Assembly (NCBI GenBank): GCA_965198725.1
Contig: CBDAPX010000002.1
Span: 62,001 to 126,000, forward strand
Direction of reading: 5' to 3'
Source: CBDAPX01 sp965198725
GTDB lineage: Bacteria > Pseudomonadota > Alphaproteobacteria > Rhodobacterales > Rhodobacteraceae
Length of the DNA: 64,000 bases
In this document: positions 52,949 to 61,678 of the stretch, piece after piece
Layout: each line of letters begins with the position of its first letter
Position numbering within the stretch: position 1 is the first letter of the stretch
Program-made: the position numbers and the translations under genes
Notes under the pieces: generated by a model
Told to the model about the DNA's origin: nothing
The model's input: only the letters and a program-made list of their open reading frames with translations
The model's database searches: none

Positions 52949-53433
52949 GGCGGGGGATACCCGAAGGGTTGTGGCGCAGACCCAAGAGGAAAGCCTTCGA
53001 TGGCCTTCGCATCGGCATAATACGCACTCATGACCAAAAGCCGCGTCACACGGTAAAAACTGTGCGCGGCACCTTGCGGGTCCGAATTTGCCATCCATTC
53101 GACAATCGTGGATTGGTCTTTGTCGTTTAGCGCGTGAAACGGTTTCGGGCCGCTCGTGTTCAGCCAGTCCAACCCGTTCGACATCAACTGTTGCCATTGC
53201 GGAAAACGCCCAGCCACGGCCTATACATCTTCGGCCACGACACGCATCGAAACGGCTGGAGAAGCAGGATCGCCCGGGCACAGAACCCGGGCGAACGCCA
53301 TAAGGCTTTGACTTTCGTCTTGATCGAATGCCATGGCGGTGCCGGGAGTGAGTATGTCAAACACGCCCAAAGCCGATATGATCATGGCTTGTCGTCTTGT
53401 CAGGCCGCCGTCTGAGCCTTGGGTGTTTGCCAC
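52939..53433 (-). pseudogene. Gluconate 2-dehydrogenase subunit 3-like gene with an in-frame amber codon
   Basis: Two segments in one frame, 53433-53224 and 53220-52939, are separated by TAG at 53223-53221. The first carries a leader with LTRRQAMIISALGVF (Tat-like twin Arg) and the ARVLCPG segment; the second has FPQWQQLMSNGLDWLN and a C-terminal YADAKAIEGFPLG region, as in the small subunit that pairs with GMC dehydrogenases. I place the start at GTG 53433, 4 bp after the preceding stop. About 165 codons, stop included. Its partner gene is IS-truncated, so the locus is decaying. Confidence 0.78.
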
Positions 53434-53437
53434 AAGG

Positions 53438-54052
53438 CTAGAATGCAACTGTTCCAGGCGGGCTGGCTCCGGGATCGTCAGTGGAATCCCCAGCGGAGCC
53501 ACCTGTGCCTGTTGACGGGATACCATCGGTGGAATCGGAAGACCCGTCATCACTTTGCTCGTCGCCGTCATAGTCGAAGCTGCCAATGGTATGCAGGCCG
53601 ATATATCCTTCGTGGTCACCATCAAGTTTGAAATCGCCACCGCCGGCGAAATAAGAGCCGTTGAAGCCGAGGATGCCCATGAAGGTCCCGTTTTCAAAAT
53701 CCCAACCTATACCGGCTTCGCCTTGTAAGTCTTCCTGACCAGACAGCCCGGTGAGCTTGATCTTTCTTAGCCCGAAGCCGTCGTTCAACCGAAAATGCAA
53801 GCCAAGTTTGCCGCCGGTTACGTCACCTGATGAATCAGTTTCTGCAGTTGCGACGCCTAGAATACCCTCGATGGTTTGCTTTTGGTTGCCGAACACAAAG
53901 TTAACACCGACATAAACGGTGGTCTCATCGGTTTCGCCAAAAGAGGATGAAGGGGAAGGGCTTGGCGAAGGGCTCGGGGCAACGCCGGCGAGCGCTGCGG
54001 ATGTGGAAACGAAAAAACTCACAAAAATGCCAAATAGAGGTTTTAATTTCAC
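53438..54052 (-). CDS. Secreted protein with a Pro-Ser repeat, unknown function
   Basis: 204 residues. A signal peptide (ending STSAALA) is followed by PSPSPSPSPSSS and then a strand-rich segment rich in Gly and Phe (VYVGVNFVFG, GIGWDFENGTFMGILGFNGSYF) suggestive of outer-membrane or extracellular strands, then an acidic Asp/Ser tail (EQSDDGSSDSTDG). No family recognised. It precedes the broken dehydrogenase genes by 4 bp and lies inside the block separating phaP from phaR. Confidence 0.6.
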   Translation of the reverse strand: MKLKPLFGIFVSFFVSTSAALAGVAPSPSPSPSPSSSFGETDETTVYVGVNFVFGNQKQTIEGILGVATAETDSSGDVTGGKLGLHFRLNDGFGLRKIKLTGLSGQEDLQGEAGIGWDFENGTFMGILGFNGSYFAGGGDFKLDGDHEGYIGLHTIGSFDYDGDEQSDDGSSDSTDGIPSTGTGGSAGDSTDDPGASPPGTVAF

Positions 54053-54242
54053 GGCAAACTCCCAAAGAAAAGCTGCGCAAATTTACGCTGGATCAGATGG
54101 TAAACGCAGTTTTCGTTCTGAATCAATCTCTTTGAACATCATGTTTATTTCGTAAAATGTCTTTATCCGGCGTCAGGCTTTCATTTTCTTCTGCACTCGC
54201 ATAGTGTTTTCTGCAGTGCTGCATCTTGGGGAGGATGACATT

Positions 54243-54797
54243 TTGGCAGATCAGGAAAACCCGCTGCTGATCAAACGGTACGCAAGCCGTCGTTTGTACA
54301 ATACGGAAACCAGCGATTACGTGACGCTGGAGGACATCGCGGGCTTCATTCGTGAAGGCCGCGAGGTTCAGATCGTCGATCTGAAATCCGGGGATGACCT
54401 GACCCGTCAATATCTTTTGCAGATCATTGCAGAGCATGAGAGCCGCGGAGAGAATGTCCTGCCTGTGCAGGTCCTTAATGATCTGGTGCGCAGCTACATG
54501 GTCCCGGGCGGGGGTGTTGTCCCGCAATTCCTGCAAAGCTCTTTCGATATGCTGCGCGACAGCCAGTCCAAAATGATGGAAAACATGAACGCGATGAACC
54601 CGATGGTGAAAATGCCGGGTTTCGAAGCGATGAAGGCTCAGCAAGAAGCGTTTCTGAAAGCCATGACCGGGGGCCTGTCCGGCACCTGGACTGGAGAGCC
54701 GGACAGCGCAAAGCCGTCGGCGGATACCGGTGAGGATCTGGAATCCATCAAAAAGCAACTGGCAGAGCTTCAGGAAAAACTGTCCAAGCTCAGCTAA
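54243..54797 (+). CDS. phaR: Polyhydroxyalkanoate synthesis repressor PhaR
   Basis: 184 residues. PHB/PHA accumulation regulator domain: LLIKRYASRRLYNTETSDYV near residue 8, then DIAGFIREGREVQIVDLKSGDDLTRQYLLQII, and a C-terminal phasin-like helical region with a coiled coil. It binds PHA and represses phaP/phaC. The start is TTG 54243: GGGGAGGA lies 6 nt upstream and homology begins at the next residue; no in-frame ATG fits. Usually adjacent to phaP, here separated from it by an IS-containing block. Confidence 0.9.
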   Translation: MADQENPLLIKRYASRRLYNTETSDYVTLEDIAGFIREGREVQIVDLKSGDDLTRQYLLQIIAEHESRGENVLPVQVLNDLVRSYMVPGGGVVPQFLQSSFDMLRDSQSKMMENMNAMNPMVKMPGFEAMKAQQEAFLKAMTGGLSGTWTGEPDSAKPSADTGEDLESIKKQLAELQEKLSKLS

Positions 54798-54800
54798 AGC

Positions 54801-56530
54801 CTATTCAGGCAACCCGGCCCGTCGCAGACCGTCCAACCACAGGTCCCAGTCTTGGGAGTTGCGGATCGGGACGATGTTTCGGACCTGCGATACGGTTAGC
54901 CCGGGCAATTGGCTTAAGTGCCGTGCGATGGACGCCTCGGCCTCATCGATGCGCCCCATCATGCCAAGCGATGCCGCCTCTTGCCGCATCAAGGACGCAT
55001 AGCCTGGGGTCTCTTTCAGGCCGGACCGGGCATTGGCAAGACAGGCCTCAAAGTTGCCGGCCACATATTCTCCAATCCCGATGCCGCCGCGCCAAAAGGA
55101 TTTCAGCGGATCGCGCGGGCTGAGGGCGAAGGCGCGGGTTCCGGCGGCACGTGCTTTGTCGGGCATGTTTGATACCCCATATAAGGCCGCAAAGTTGCCA
55201 TAGCCGATCGCCATGTTGGGGTTCAGATCGATCGCGGTTTGCAGCGCCTTTTCGGACTCTTCAAACTCTCGCAAAAAACACGCCGCCATGCCCAGCATGC
55301 CGTGACCGCTGGCATTCTGACTGTCGAGAGCAATGGCTTGGCGCGCATGGGAATAGGCATCTTCAATTGCTGGCCTGGTATCTGTCCGCCACAAATGCAG
55401 CATGGCCATCAGGTCGCACAGTGCCAGCGACGCATGCGCTTCGGACAGATCCGGGGCCTTGTCGATGGCCTTTTGCAACAGCGTGCGCGCGGTGGCGTTG
55501 TCTGCTTGGTTGAACTTCCCCACGTGCCAGCGCGCTTGCAGAACTTGATCCCAACTTGTCAGGTTACCGGGGCGCGCCGCGCGGGCGCGCTTGGTTTCTG
55601 CCCCCAGCGTTTCGGGCGCCACGGCCGATACAATGGCTTGGGTGATTTCGTCCTGAACGCAAAAAGGTCGTGCAGTTCCCGGTCATATTTGTTTGCCCAG
55701 ATATGCGCGCCGGTTTCGCCATCGATCAGCTGGGCCGTCACGCGGACACGGTTGCCCGCCTTGCGCACAGACCCTTCCAACAGGTACCGCACGCCAAGAT
55801 CGCGACAGACCTGATCGACCCGGATAGCCTGACCTTTATAGGCAAAGGCCGTATTGCGGGCGATGACAAAGAATTCGCGGAAATAGGAAAGGGCGGTGAT
55901 GATGTCTTCGGCCAGCCCGTCCGAGAAATATTCCTGTTCGGGGTCGGTCGACATGTTGTCGAAGGCCAGAACCACGATAGAGCTTTTGCCTTCGGCGTGC
56001 TCATCCGGGGCCGCGCCAATGGATTGCGCCGCGACACTGGGGCGCCAGTGAAAGACTTGCACCGGTGCGGCGATGTTTTTCAGGCTCTGTGACCCGCCAT
56101 CTTCGAAAAAGGCATCGATCCGGTTGCCGATGCAATGGCGCACGATGCCTGAGATGCACACCCCGCCCGGATCGGCCAACGCCTCTAGCCGGGCCGCGAT
56201 GTTGACGCCATCGCCATAGATGTCTTTGCCCTCTTCGATGATATCGCCAAGGTTCAAACCGATGCGCAGGGTGATCGGCCCGCCGCCTGCCGCAATCGCG
56301 CTTTGAATGGCAATGGCACAGGTTGTGGCGTCATGGACGCTGACAAACTCAACCAGCGCGCCATCGCCGGTCAGTTTGACGACCCGGCCGTTATGCTTGG
56401 TGACCAGCGGGTCAAACACGGATTTGCGAAAGGCGATCAACTGGTTCAGCGTGTCTTGTTCATCCGCCCCCATCATGGCGGAATACCCGACCACATCAGC
56501 GGCAAGAATGGCGGCAAGGCGGCGGGTCAT
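54801..56530 (-). pseudogene. Class III adenylate cyclase-TPR protein with a one-base frameshift
   Basis: The 5' segment (56530 to about 55658) encodes MTRRLAAILAADVVGYSAMM and a cyclase domain, then a YLLEGSVRK segment. The 3' segment (about 55657-54801) encodes TPR helices (ALQTAIDLNPNMAIGYGNFAALYG). The family consensus DLFAVQDEIT is broken: after DLFA the frame reads FRTKSP, whereas the next frame gives VQDEITQAIVSAVAPETLG. A single missing base near 55657-55660, next to a T5 run, restores one reading frame of about 577 codons. Not clearly a sequencing error or real decay. Confidence 0.82.
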
Positions 56531-56589
56531 GAAAAACTCTAACAATCGGTGCGTGTTTCTATCGCTACGTCTTAGACCATTCCGTGCGA

Positions 56590-57510
56590 TCAATCACCCG
56601 TTTGCCCGTCGATGTACCGGATTTCTTTGCGGAATTGCGGTCTTGCCATCCAGTTGAAATAGGTTTCGCGCAAGGCGCGGGCGACCGGACCCGGTGCGCC
56701 GTTGGAAAAATGACGGTCATCCACCCGGACAACCGGGATCACGCCGCCACCGGATGAGGACAAGAACACCTCGTCTGCGGTCCAGAATTCATCGAGCGGC
56801 AGCGGGCGGCGTTCCACGCTCAGACCATTTTCTTGGGCCATTTCCAGCGCCGTCATGCGCGTGATCCCGTGCAGAACCCCATGGTCCGAGGTGACGACGC
56901 GGTCGCCAAAAACGGCAAAGACATTGAAACCCGGTCCTTCGGTGACATTGCCCTGATGATCGAGCAGCATTGTGGTTTCAAAACCGTTGTCCTTGGCTTC
57001 GAACAGGCCAGAGGTGAAATCGCCCCAGTGATAGTTTTTCACCTTGGGATTAACGCTGACTTGCGGAATGCGGCGCACGGACTTGGCGATCCAGACCGAT
57101 GTGCCCTGATCGGCAATATCGGGCTTTGCGATATGCACATACGGCACGCACCAGGCGTAGAAATGATTGTCACAGTCGCGGGGATCGCGACTGCCGGGGA
57201 TCGGGTTGCGGCCACGTGCGGCCACCATGGCCACATAGGCCTGCTGCAGGTCGGATGCCGCGACCATATCATGCAACGCCGTCTCGATGTCCTCCCGGCT
57301 CAGGCCGATGTCAAAGCGCAAGGCGGTGACCGAAGCCATGAACCGGTCCAGATAGTCGTCCAGACGGAAAAACGCGCCGTTCCACACCGGGACGACGTCA
57401 TAGCCAATGTCAGAATGGGTGACGCCCCAGTCCGTTACGCTGATTTTTGCGTCGGCAATCGGGATGATTTGGCCCGACAGCCACGCGGCCCCCTTGGAAA
57501 GATCGATCAT
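56590..57510 (-). CDS. Class IV aminotransferase (BCAT/D-amino acid type)
   Basis: 306 residues with fold-type IV PLP signatures: the PLP lysine in NPKVKNYHWGDFTSGLFEAKD near residue 157, and LDHQGNVTEGPGFNVFAVFGD near 183. It could be a branched-chain or D-amino acid aminotransferase or an (R)-amine transaminase; I cannot decide. It follows the broken membrane-protein gene by 46 bp on the same strand and precedes the cyclase gene. Confidence 0.88.
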   Translation of the reverse strand: MIDLSKGAAWLSGQIIPIADAKISVTDWGVTHSDIGYDVVPVWNGAFFRLDDYLDRFMASVTALRFDIGLSREDIETALHDMVAASDLQQAYVAMVAARGRNPIPGSRDPRDCDNHFYAWCVPYVHIAKPDIADQGTSVWIAKSVRRIPQVSVNPKVKNYHWGDFTSGLFEAKDNGFETTMLLDHQGNVTEGPGFNVFAVFGDRVVTSDHGVLHGITRMTALEMAQENGLSVERRPLPLDEFWTADEVFLSSSGGGVIPVVRVDDRHFSNGAPGPVARALRETYFNWMARPQFRKEIRYIDGQTGD

Positions 57511-57556
57511 GTGCCGACTGTGCGGGGGATCGTTCCGCTTGGCAAGCGGCCTTGGG

Positions 57557-57960
57557 TCAAGCGGTGGTCGCGGCCTTGTCCATCCGTTTCAACACGGCGA
57601 ACATCACGATCTGCAGGGCACAGGCGGTGAACCCGATGACAATAATCGGCGTGTTGCCACCAATCGCTGCGTGCACCCGTCGAGAAAATCCACTGCGATC
57701 CGAAAGACCAGGAACGCTTCCATCATGCGGCGCGACCTCTGCAACAGAACAAAGGCGCCCATCGCCGCGGTCTCCAGGTTGCGGGCGCAGAAAAGACCAG
57801 CAGGACCGTTCAGATCGAACGCTCCTGCGGCTCCGGCGGCTTGCCAATGGCCCCACATAGCCCCCGGATTTGCATAAATGATCACAGCAAAGACGACCGA
57901 GACCACGGTGACGAACCAGAGGTAGTAGTAGATCCATTTGGGATAGATGTTATCTGGCAT
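57557..57960 (-). pseudogene. Small membrane protein with a one-base frameshift
   Basis: The frame from ATG 57960 runs MPDNIYPKWIYYYLWFVTVV to FRIAVDFLDG, then leaves the natural frame near 57676-57679. The next frame resumes VHAAIGGNTPIIVIGF and ends at 57557. One missing base in a G-run (CCC on the plus strand) would join both halves into about 134 residues with about four helices. The family is unclear; the first half fits a DoxX/DUF-like four-helix protein. Position between the aminotransferase and the SnoaL-type gene. Confidence 0.75.
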
Positions 57961-57986
57961 AGGTGGCCTCGTGTCGTTTGCTGGGA

Positions 57987-58838
57987 TCAGAATTTACCGG
58001 GATAGCCTTCCGGCAGGTTTTCGGTGCGGATCGGGGCGATGACGTCCCAATGCTCAACGATCAAACCGTCTTCCAAACGAAAGAGGTCATAGAACGCGGT
58101 GGGTTGATCCCCCAGCGCCCCTGCAGATCCGGTCAGGACAAAATTGCCTTCGGCGACCACGATCCCGATCTCGTCATAGCGTAATTTGATACCCTTGGCG
58201 GCATTGCTGGCCATCATTTCCTGCAAGCCTTTCAGGCCGTCGCCGGTATCCGGGTTATGCTGCAGATAAGTGACCGGGCTGATGTACTGGGTGATGTCCA
58301 AACGCTCTCCACCGATAAACATCTTTTCGATCAGCTCGACGACCTTGGCCTTGTTTTCTTCGGTCTTGTCCAGATCGGTGATCTCTGTCGCGCCATCGAC
58401 CTGCGTGCGGCCAGCCGAGTTGGGTTCTGCGCGCAGCGGCGTCAGGTTGTCCCAATGTTCGGCGATTTTGCCGTCTTCGATGCGGAAGACGTCAAAAGCC
58501 ACCAGCGGTGTCGCCCCGAAATTGTAATAGGTCGAATGGGTGGCAACCAGATCGCCTTCACCGATGACCCGGTGCAGTTCGGTTGGCGGTGTATCTGTTT
58601 CGCTGGCGTCTTCCGGCTTGCTCAGGAACTTTTTGATCGCGGCAGAGCCAGACGGCAGCATCGGGTTCCTCTGAATATAGCTTTCAGTGAAATAAGTATC
58701 GACCGCAGACGCATCGCGCGCAACGAAGACGTCAGCGACCATGTTCTTCAGTAATTCCTTATTTGCCGCGACATCTGCCACAGCCGCAGACGTGGTGAGC
58801 GCGGCAACGCTCAACGCTGCCAAAACATGTTTCATCAT
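57987..58838 (-). CDS. Secreted tandem SnoaL-like protein
   Basis: 283 residues. A signal peptide (ending TTSAAVA) precedes two NTF2/SnoaL-type repeats, about 25-135 and 150-280; the second contains GGERLDITQYISPVTYLQHNPDTGDG. Ligand unknown; polyketide-cyclase-like or binding roles are possible. Divergent from the MarR gene, with a palindrome between them. Confidence 0.82.
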   Translation of the reverse strand: MMKHVLAALSVAALTTSAAVADVAANKELLKNMVADVFVARDASAVDTYFTESYIQRNPMLPSGSAAIKKFLSKPEDASETDTPPTELHRVIGEGDLVATHSTYYNFGATPLVAFDVFRIEDGKIAEHWDNLTPLRAEPNSAGRTQVDGATEITDLDKTEENKAKVVELIEKMFIGGERLDITQYISPVTYLQHNPDTGDGLKGLQEMMASNAAKGIKLRYDEIGIVVAEGNFVLTGSAGALGDQPTAFYDLFRLEDGLIVEHWDVIAPIRTENLPEGYPGKF

Positions 58839-58869
58839 GGGGGTGTCCTTTTTTTTTGAGTGGCGAATC

Positions 58870-58887
58870 TATCTTTCTGGAGAGATA
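58870..58887. promoter_or_regulatory. Imperfect palindrome, candidate MarR operator
   Basis: TATCTTTCTGGAGAGATA: 14 of 18 positions match its own reverse complement. It lies 68 bp upstream of the MarR gene and 31 bp upstream of the SnoaL gene, in their shared promoter. Confidence 0.55.
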
Positions 58888-58955
58888 AATAGACGCAAAG
58901 CGCCTGACAACGCAATCCCGAACCTTTAGCCTGCACCGACAGCACTGGAGACGAC

Positions 58956-59453
58956 ATGAACGACCAAGACCGGCCTCAATTCCCGTCCGAACGTCCGGCC
59001 GAAGCACGGATCGTTCCGGGTCTTTTCCGCAGTCGGAATTACATTTGGGACAATGACCACCGGGTGGTTGAGGCCCATGGGGTTACGTGGTCCCAGTTTT
59101 TGGCGCTGGCAGCACTGCGCTATGCGGAACCCGATCATGTGTTGTCGCCAACAGAGCTTTACACATCGGCGCAAGTGACATCGGGCGGTATGACCAAAAT
59201 GATGCACGGTCTGACCAAGGCAGGTTATGTGGACCGGGTGGACAACCCATCAGACGGCCGCAGCCGGTTGGTGCGCCTGACACCCGCCGGCATCACACTG
59301 GCAGAGGTGATCATTGAAGATCTCATCGCCACAAACAAGGCACTGATCGGTGGCATCCTCACACAAGACGAGGCGGAACAATTGGCCGCTTTGCTGCTGA
59401 AACTGAGCCGGGGTTTGCAGCGCAAACAAACCGGTGACGGGACAGGGCCGTAA
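58956..59453 (+). CDS. MarR-family transcriptional regulator
   Basis: 165 residues. A winged helix-turn-helix has SPTELYTSAQVTSGGMTKMMHGL near residue 64-86 and the wing DNPSDGRSRLVRLTP near 95-109. It is divergent from the tandem SnoaL gene and likely regulates it through the palindrome between them; the ligand is unknown. Confidence 0.9.
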   Translation: MNDQDRPQFPSERPAEARIVPGLFRSRNYIWDNDHRVVEAHGVTWSQFLALAALRYAEPDHVLSPTELYTSAQVTSGGMTKMMHGLTKAGYVDRVDNPSDGRSRLVRLTPAGITLAEVIIEDLIATNKALIGGILTQDEAEQLAALLLKLSRGLQRKQTGDGTGP

Positions 59454-59565
59454 ACCCAACCGCACGTAACGTAACGGCAAGCGGGACGTGGCGGCACGCT
59501 TTGTGCACGGCGCGTGGCCGTACAGTCTATCTCTCATCACGTCCCGTATCGAAGGAGGAGCAGAT

Positions 59566-60375
59566 ATGGTTGTGTCGATTGACAAAAACGGACCGGTTTG
59601 GACGGTGATCCATGACCGGCCAGAGGCGCGCAACGCAATGGACCGTGACAGTGCCGTTGCCCTGCATGACGCTTTTCGGGAATTTGATGCCAGCGACGCA
59701 TCAGTCGCCGTGCTTTGGGGCAAGGGGGGCAGTTTTTGCGCCGGTTGGGATCTAAACCTCGCCGCCAGTTTGCGCGACCCAGAGACCTGTCTGGCCTATT
59801 TTGAGGATCACGCTTTCCCGGACGACATCACCGCCGCGCCTGGTCCCGGGGCCCTGGGGCCAACGCGTCTGGAATTGTCCAAGCCCGTGATCGCCGCCGT
59901 CGAAGGGCCCGCGGTCGCAGGAGGCATGGAATTGGCCATTTGGGCCGATATGCGGGTGATGGCAGAGGATGCCTATCTGGGCGTTTATTGTCGACGCTGG
60001 GGCATCACCTTGATGGATGGCGGTACAGTCCGGTTGCCGCGCCTGGTGGGGCAGGGCAAAGCGCTGGAAATCGCCCTGACGGGTCGCAAGGTGCCCGCCG
60101 AGGAATGCGCGCGCATCGGTTTATGTGAACGCGTCACGGCCCCGGGACAGGCCCGTGCCGAGGCCGAGGCATTGGCGCACGAAATTGCACGCTTCCCGCA
60201 GGATGCGGTGCGGGCAGACCGGCTGTCGATCATCGAAACCCGAGGTCTGCCGGCGCGACAGGCACTAGAGGTGGAATGGGCGCGTGGGCTGGACGCGATC
60301 CGGGACCAAGGCGTCCACGGCGCCGCCCGGTTTGCAGGCGGCGCTGGGCGGCACGGGGATTTCCGCGAGATCTAG
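59566..60375 (+). CDS. Enoyl-CoA hydratase/isomerase family protein
   Basis: 269 residues. The crotonase fold has the CoA/oxyanion loop GGSFCAGWDLNLAASL near residue 54 and the second oxyanion strand VEGPAVAGGMELAIWADM near residue 115. The acidic catalytic residue positions were not resolved. It likely hydrates or isomerises an acyl-CoA. GGAGGAG lies 6 nt upstream of ATG 59566. Its stop overlaps the convergent DegT gene by 4 bp. Confidence 0.9.
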   Translation: MVVSIDKNGPVWTVIHDRPEARNAMDRDSAVALHDAFREFDASDASVAVLWGKGGSFCAGWDLNLAASLRDPETCLAYFEDHAFPDDITAAPGPGALGPTRLELSKPVIAAVEGPAVAGGMELAIWADMRVMAEDAYLGVYCRRWGITLMDGGTVRLPRLVGQGKALEIALTGRKVPAEECARIGLCERVTAPGQARAEAEALAHEIARFPQDAVRADRLSIIETRGLPARQALEVEWARGLDAIRDQGVHGAARFAGGAGRHGDFREI

Positions 60376-61562
60376 GTGCCGTAGGCCGGTGCGGGTTCGG
60401 TCACTTCTGCCATCGCATCCAGCAGAATGCCGATGATCACGTCCAGCTCTGACCAGGTCAGGCGCACGGGCAAACGCACGTCGCACGCCCGGCTCAGCAT
60501 GGCCCGGGTTTGCGGTAGCTCCGGCAAATCTTCGATGAACTGCCAGTTCCAGAAAGCGCGGGCATTGTCTTCGCTCAGCCCGAACACCTGTACGCCCACA
60601 CCACGCTTCTTGGCGGCGGCGGCAAAGGCAACGGTGTCTTCATCGCTCAGCCCGATCAGGTTGAACTGGATCGAATCCGGCGCGCGCACCTCCGGTGCCA
60701 ACGGCTCTGGCACCGAAATGAACGGCGACATGTTCAGCTGCTCTGCCACGTAATCGTGATTGGCGCGCCCATCGGTCACCCGCCGCATCAATTCTGGCAA
60801 TTGCGGACGGATCACCGCCGCGCTCAAATTGCTCATCCGCAGGTTATAGAGCGGCAATTGGTTTTGCCATTTGGCAAAGGCACCCTGCAGAACGGGGTGC
60901 TTTTTCCAGTTATGCTCATAAGCGCCGGACATAATAATTGCCCGCGCCACCAGATCGGCGTCATCGGTGATCAGAATGCCACCTTCGCCCGCATTGATCA
61001 TTTTGTAGGACTGGAAGGAAAAACAGCCGATCTTGCCGATCGTCCCAATATTCTTGCCATCCCATGTTGTCCCCAGCGAATGCGCCGCATCTTCCACCAC
61101 GGGGATGTCGCGCGCATCGCACAAGGCCATGAGCGCGTCCATATCGCTGGTATGACCCCGCGTATGCGAGATGATGACCGCAGACACATCACTAAGCTTG
61201 GCCTCAAAATCAGCCATATCGACGCGATAGTTGTCTCCAACCTCACATAGAACCGGTTTGCAATCCGCATGGACGACAGAGGACGGCACCGCCGCAAATG
61301 TGAAGCCCGGGATCAGGACCTTTGCATCGCGCGGCAGGCCCAGTGCCTTCAGCGACAAGAACAGCGCTGCCGAGCAAGAAGACACCGCCAGCGCATATTT
61401 CGCGCCCAGCATTTCGGCAAACTCAGCCTCCAACAAGGCCACCGGCGCATCTTGCGGCGCGGTATAGCGGAAAAGATCGCCGGATTGCAGCAAGGCATCA
61501 ATGGCTTCGCGGGCCGCGGCAGGGATGGGTTCGGCCTGATGAACGTCGGGTACCTGTGTCAT
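60372..61562 (-). CDS. DegT/DnrJ/EryC1/StrS-type aminotransferase
   Basis: 396 residues. PLP fold type I with the lysine in GCFSFQSYKMINAGEGGILIT near residue 187 and AFSGAYEHNWKKH-like surroundings. It makes amino sugars or related amino groups from NDP-keto-sugars or cyclitols. No sugar-nucleotide genes are adjacent, so the substrate is open. It ends 4 bp into the convergent hydratase gene. Confidence 0.88.
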   Translation of the reverse strand: MTQVPDVHQAEPIPAAAREAIDALLQSGDLFRYTAPQDAPVALLEAEFAEMLGAKYALAVSSCSAALFLSLKALGLPRDAKVLIPGFTFAAVPSSVVHADCKPVLCEVGDNYRVDMADFEAKLSDVSAVIISHTRGHTSDMDALMALCDARDIPVVEDAAHSLGTTWDGKNIGTIGKIGCFSFQSYKMINAGEGGILITDDADLVARAIIMSGAYEHNWKKHPVLQGAFAKWQNQLPLYNLRMSNLSAAVIRPQLPELMRRVTDGRANHDYVAEQLNMSPFISVPEPLAPEVRAPDSIQFNLIGLSDEDTVAFAAAAKKRGVGVQVFGLSEDNARAFWNWQFIEDLPELPQTRAMLSRACDVRLPVRLTWSELDVIIGILLDAMAEVTEPAPAYGT

Positions 61563-61678
61563 ATTTCGATTTCCTGAACTCGATCTTTCAAAAAACTAAA
61601 TGAAAGGCACGGGAAAACCAAGAGCTTTTCCGTATGACGGAGCGGAATTCACAGAAATGTCGTGAAAGAACCGGTTGG
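61563..61678. other. Intergenic region, nothing recognised
   Basis: A short gap between the DegT gene and the FAD oxidase gene. No hairpin, repeat or ORF of interest was noticed. Confidence 0.35.

Noticed and set aside
2832..53223. Pyrrolysine or amber suppression explaining both TAG codons
   Set aside because: The two genes are unrelated to known Pyl enzymes and no suppressor tRNA or pyl genes are visible; decay or error is simpler.
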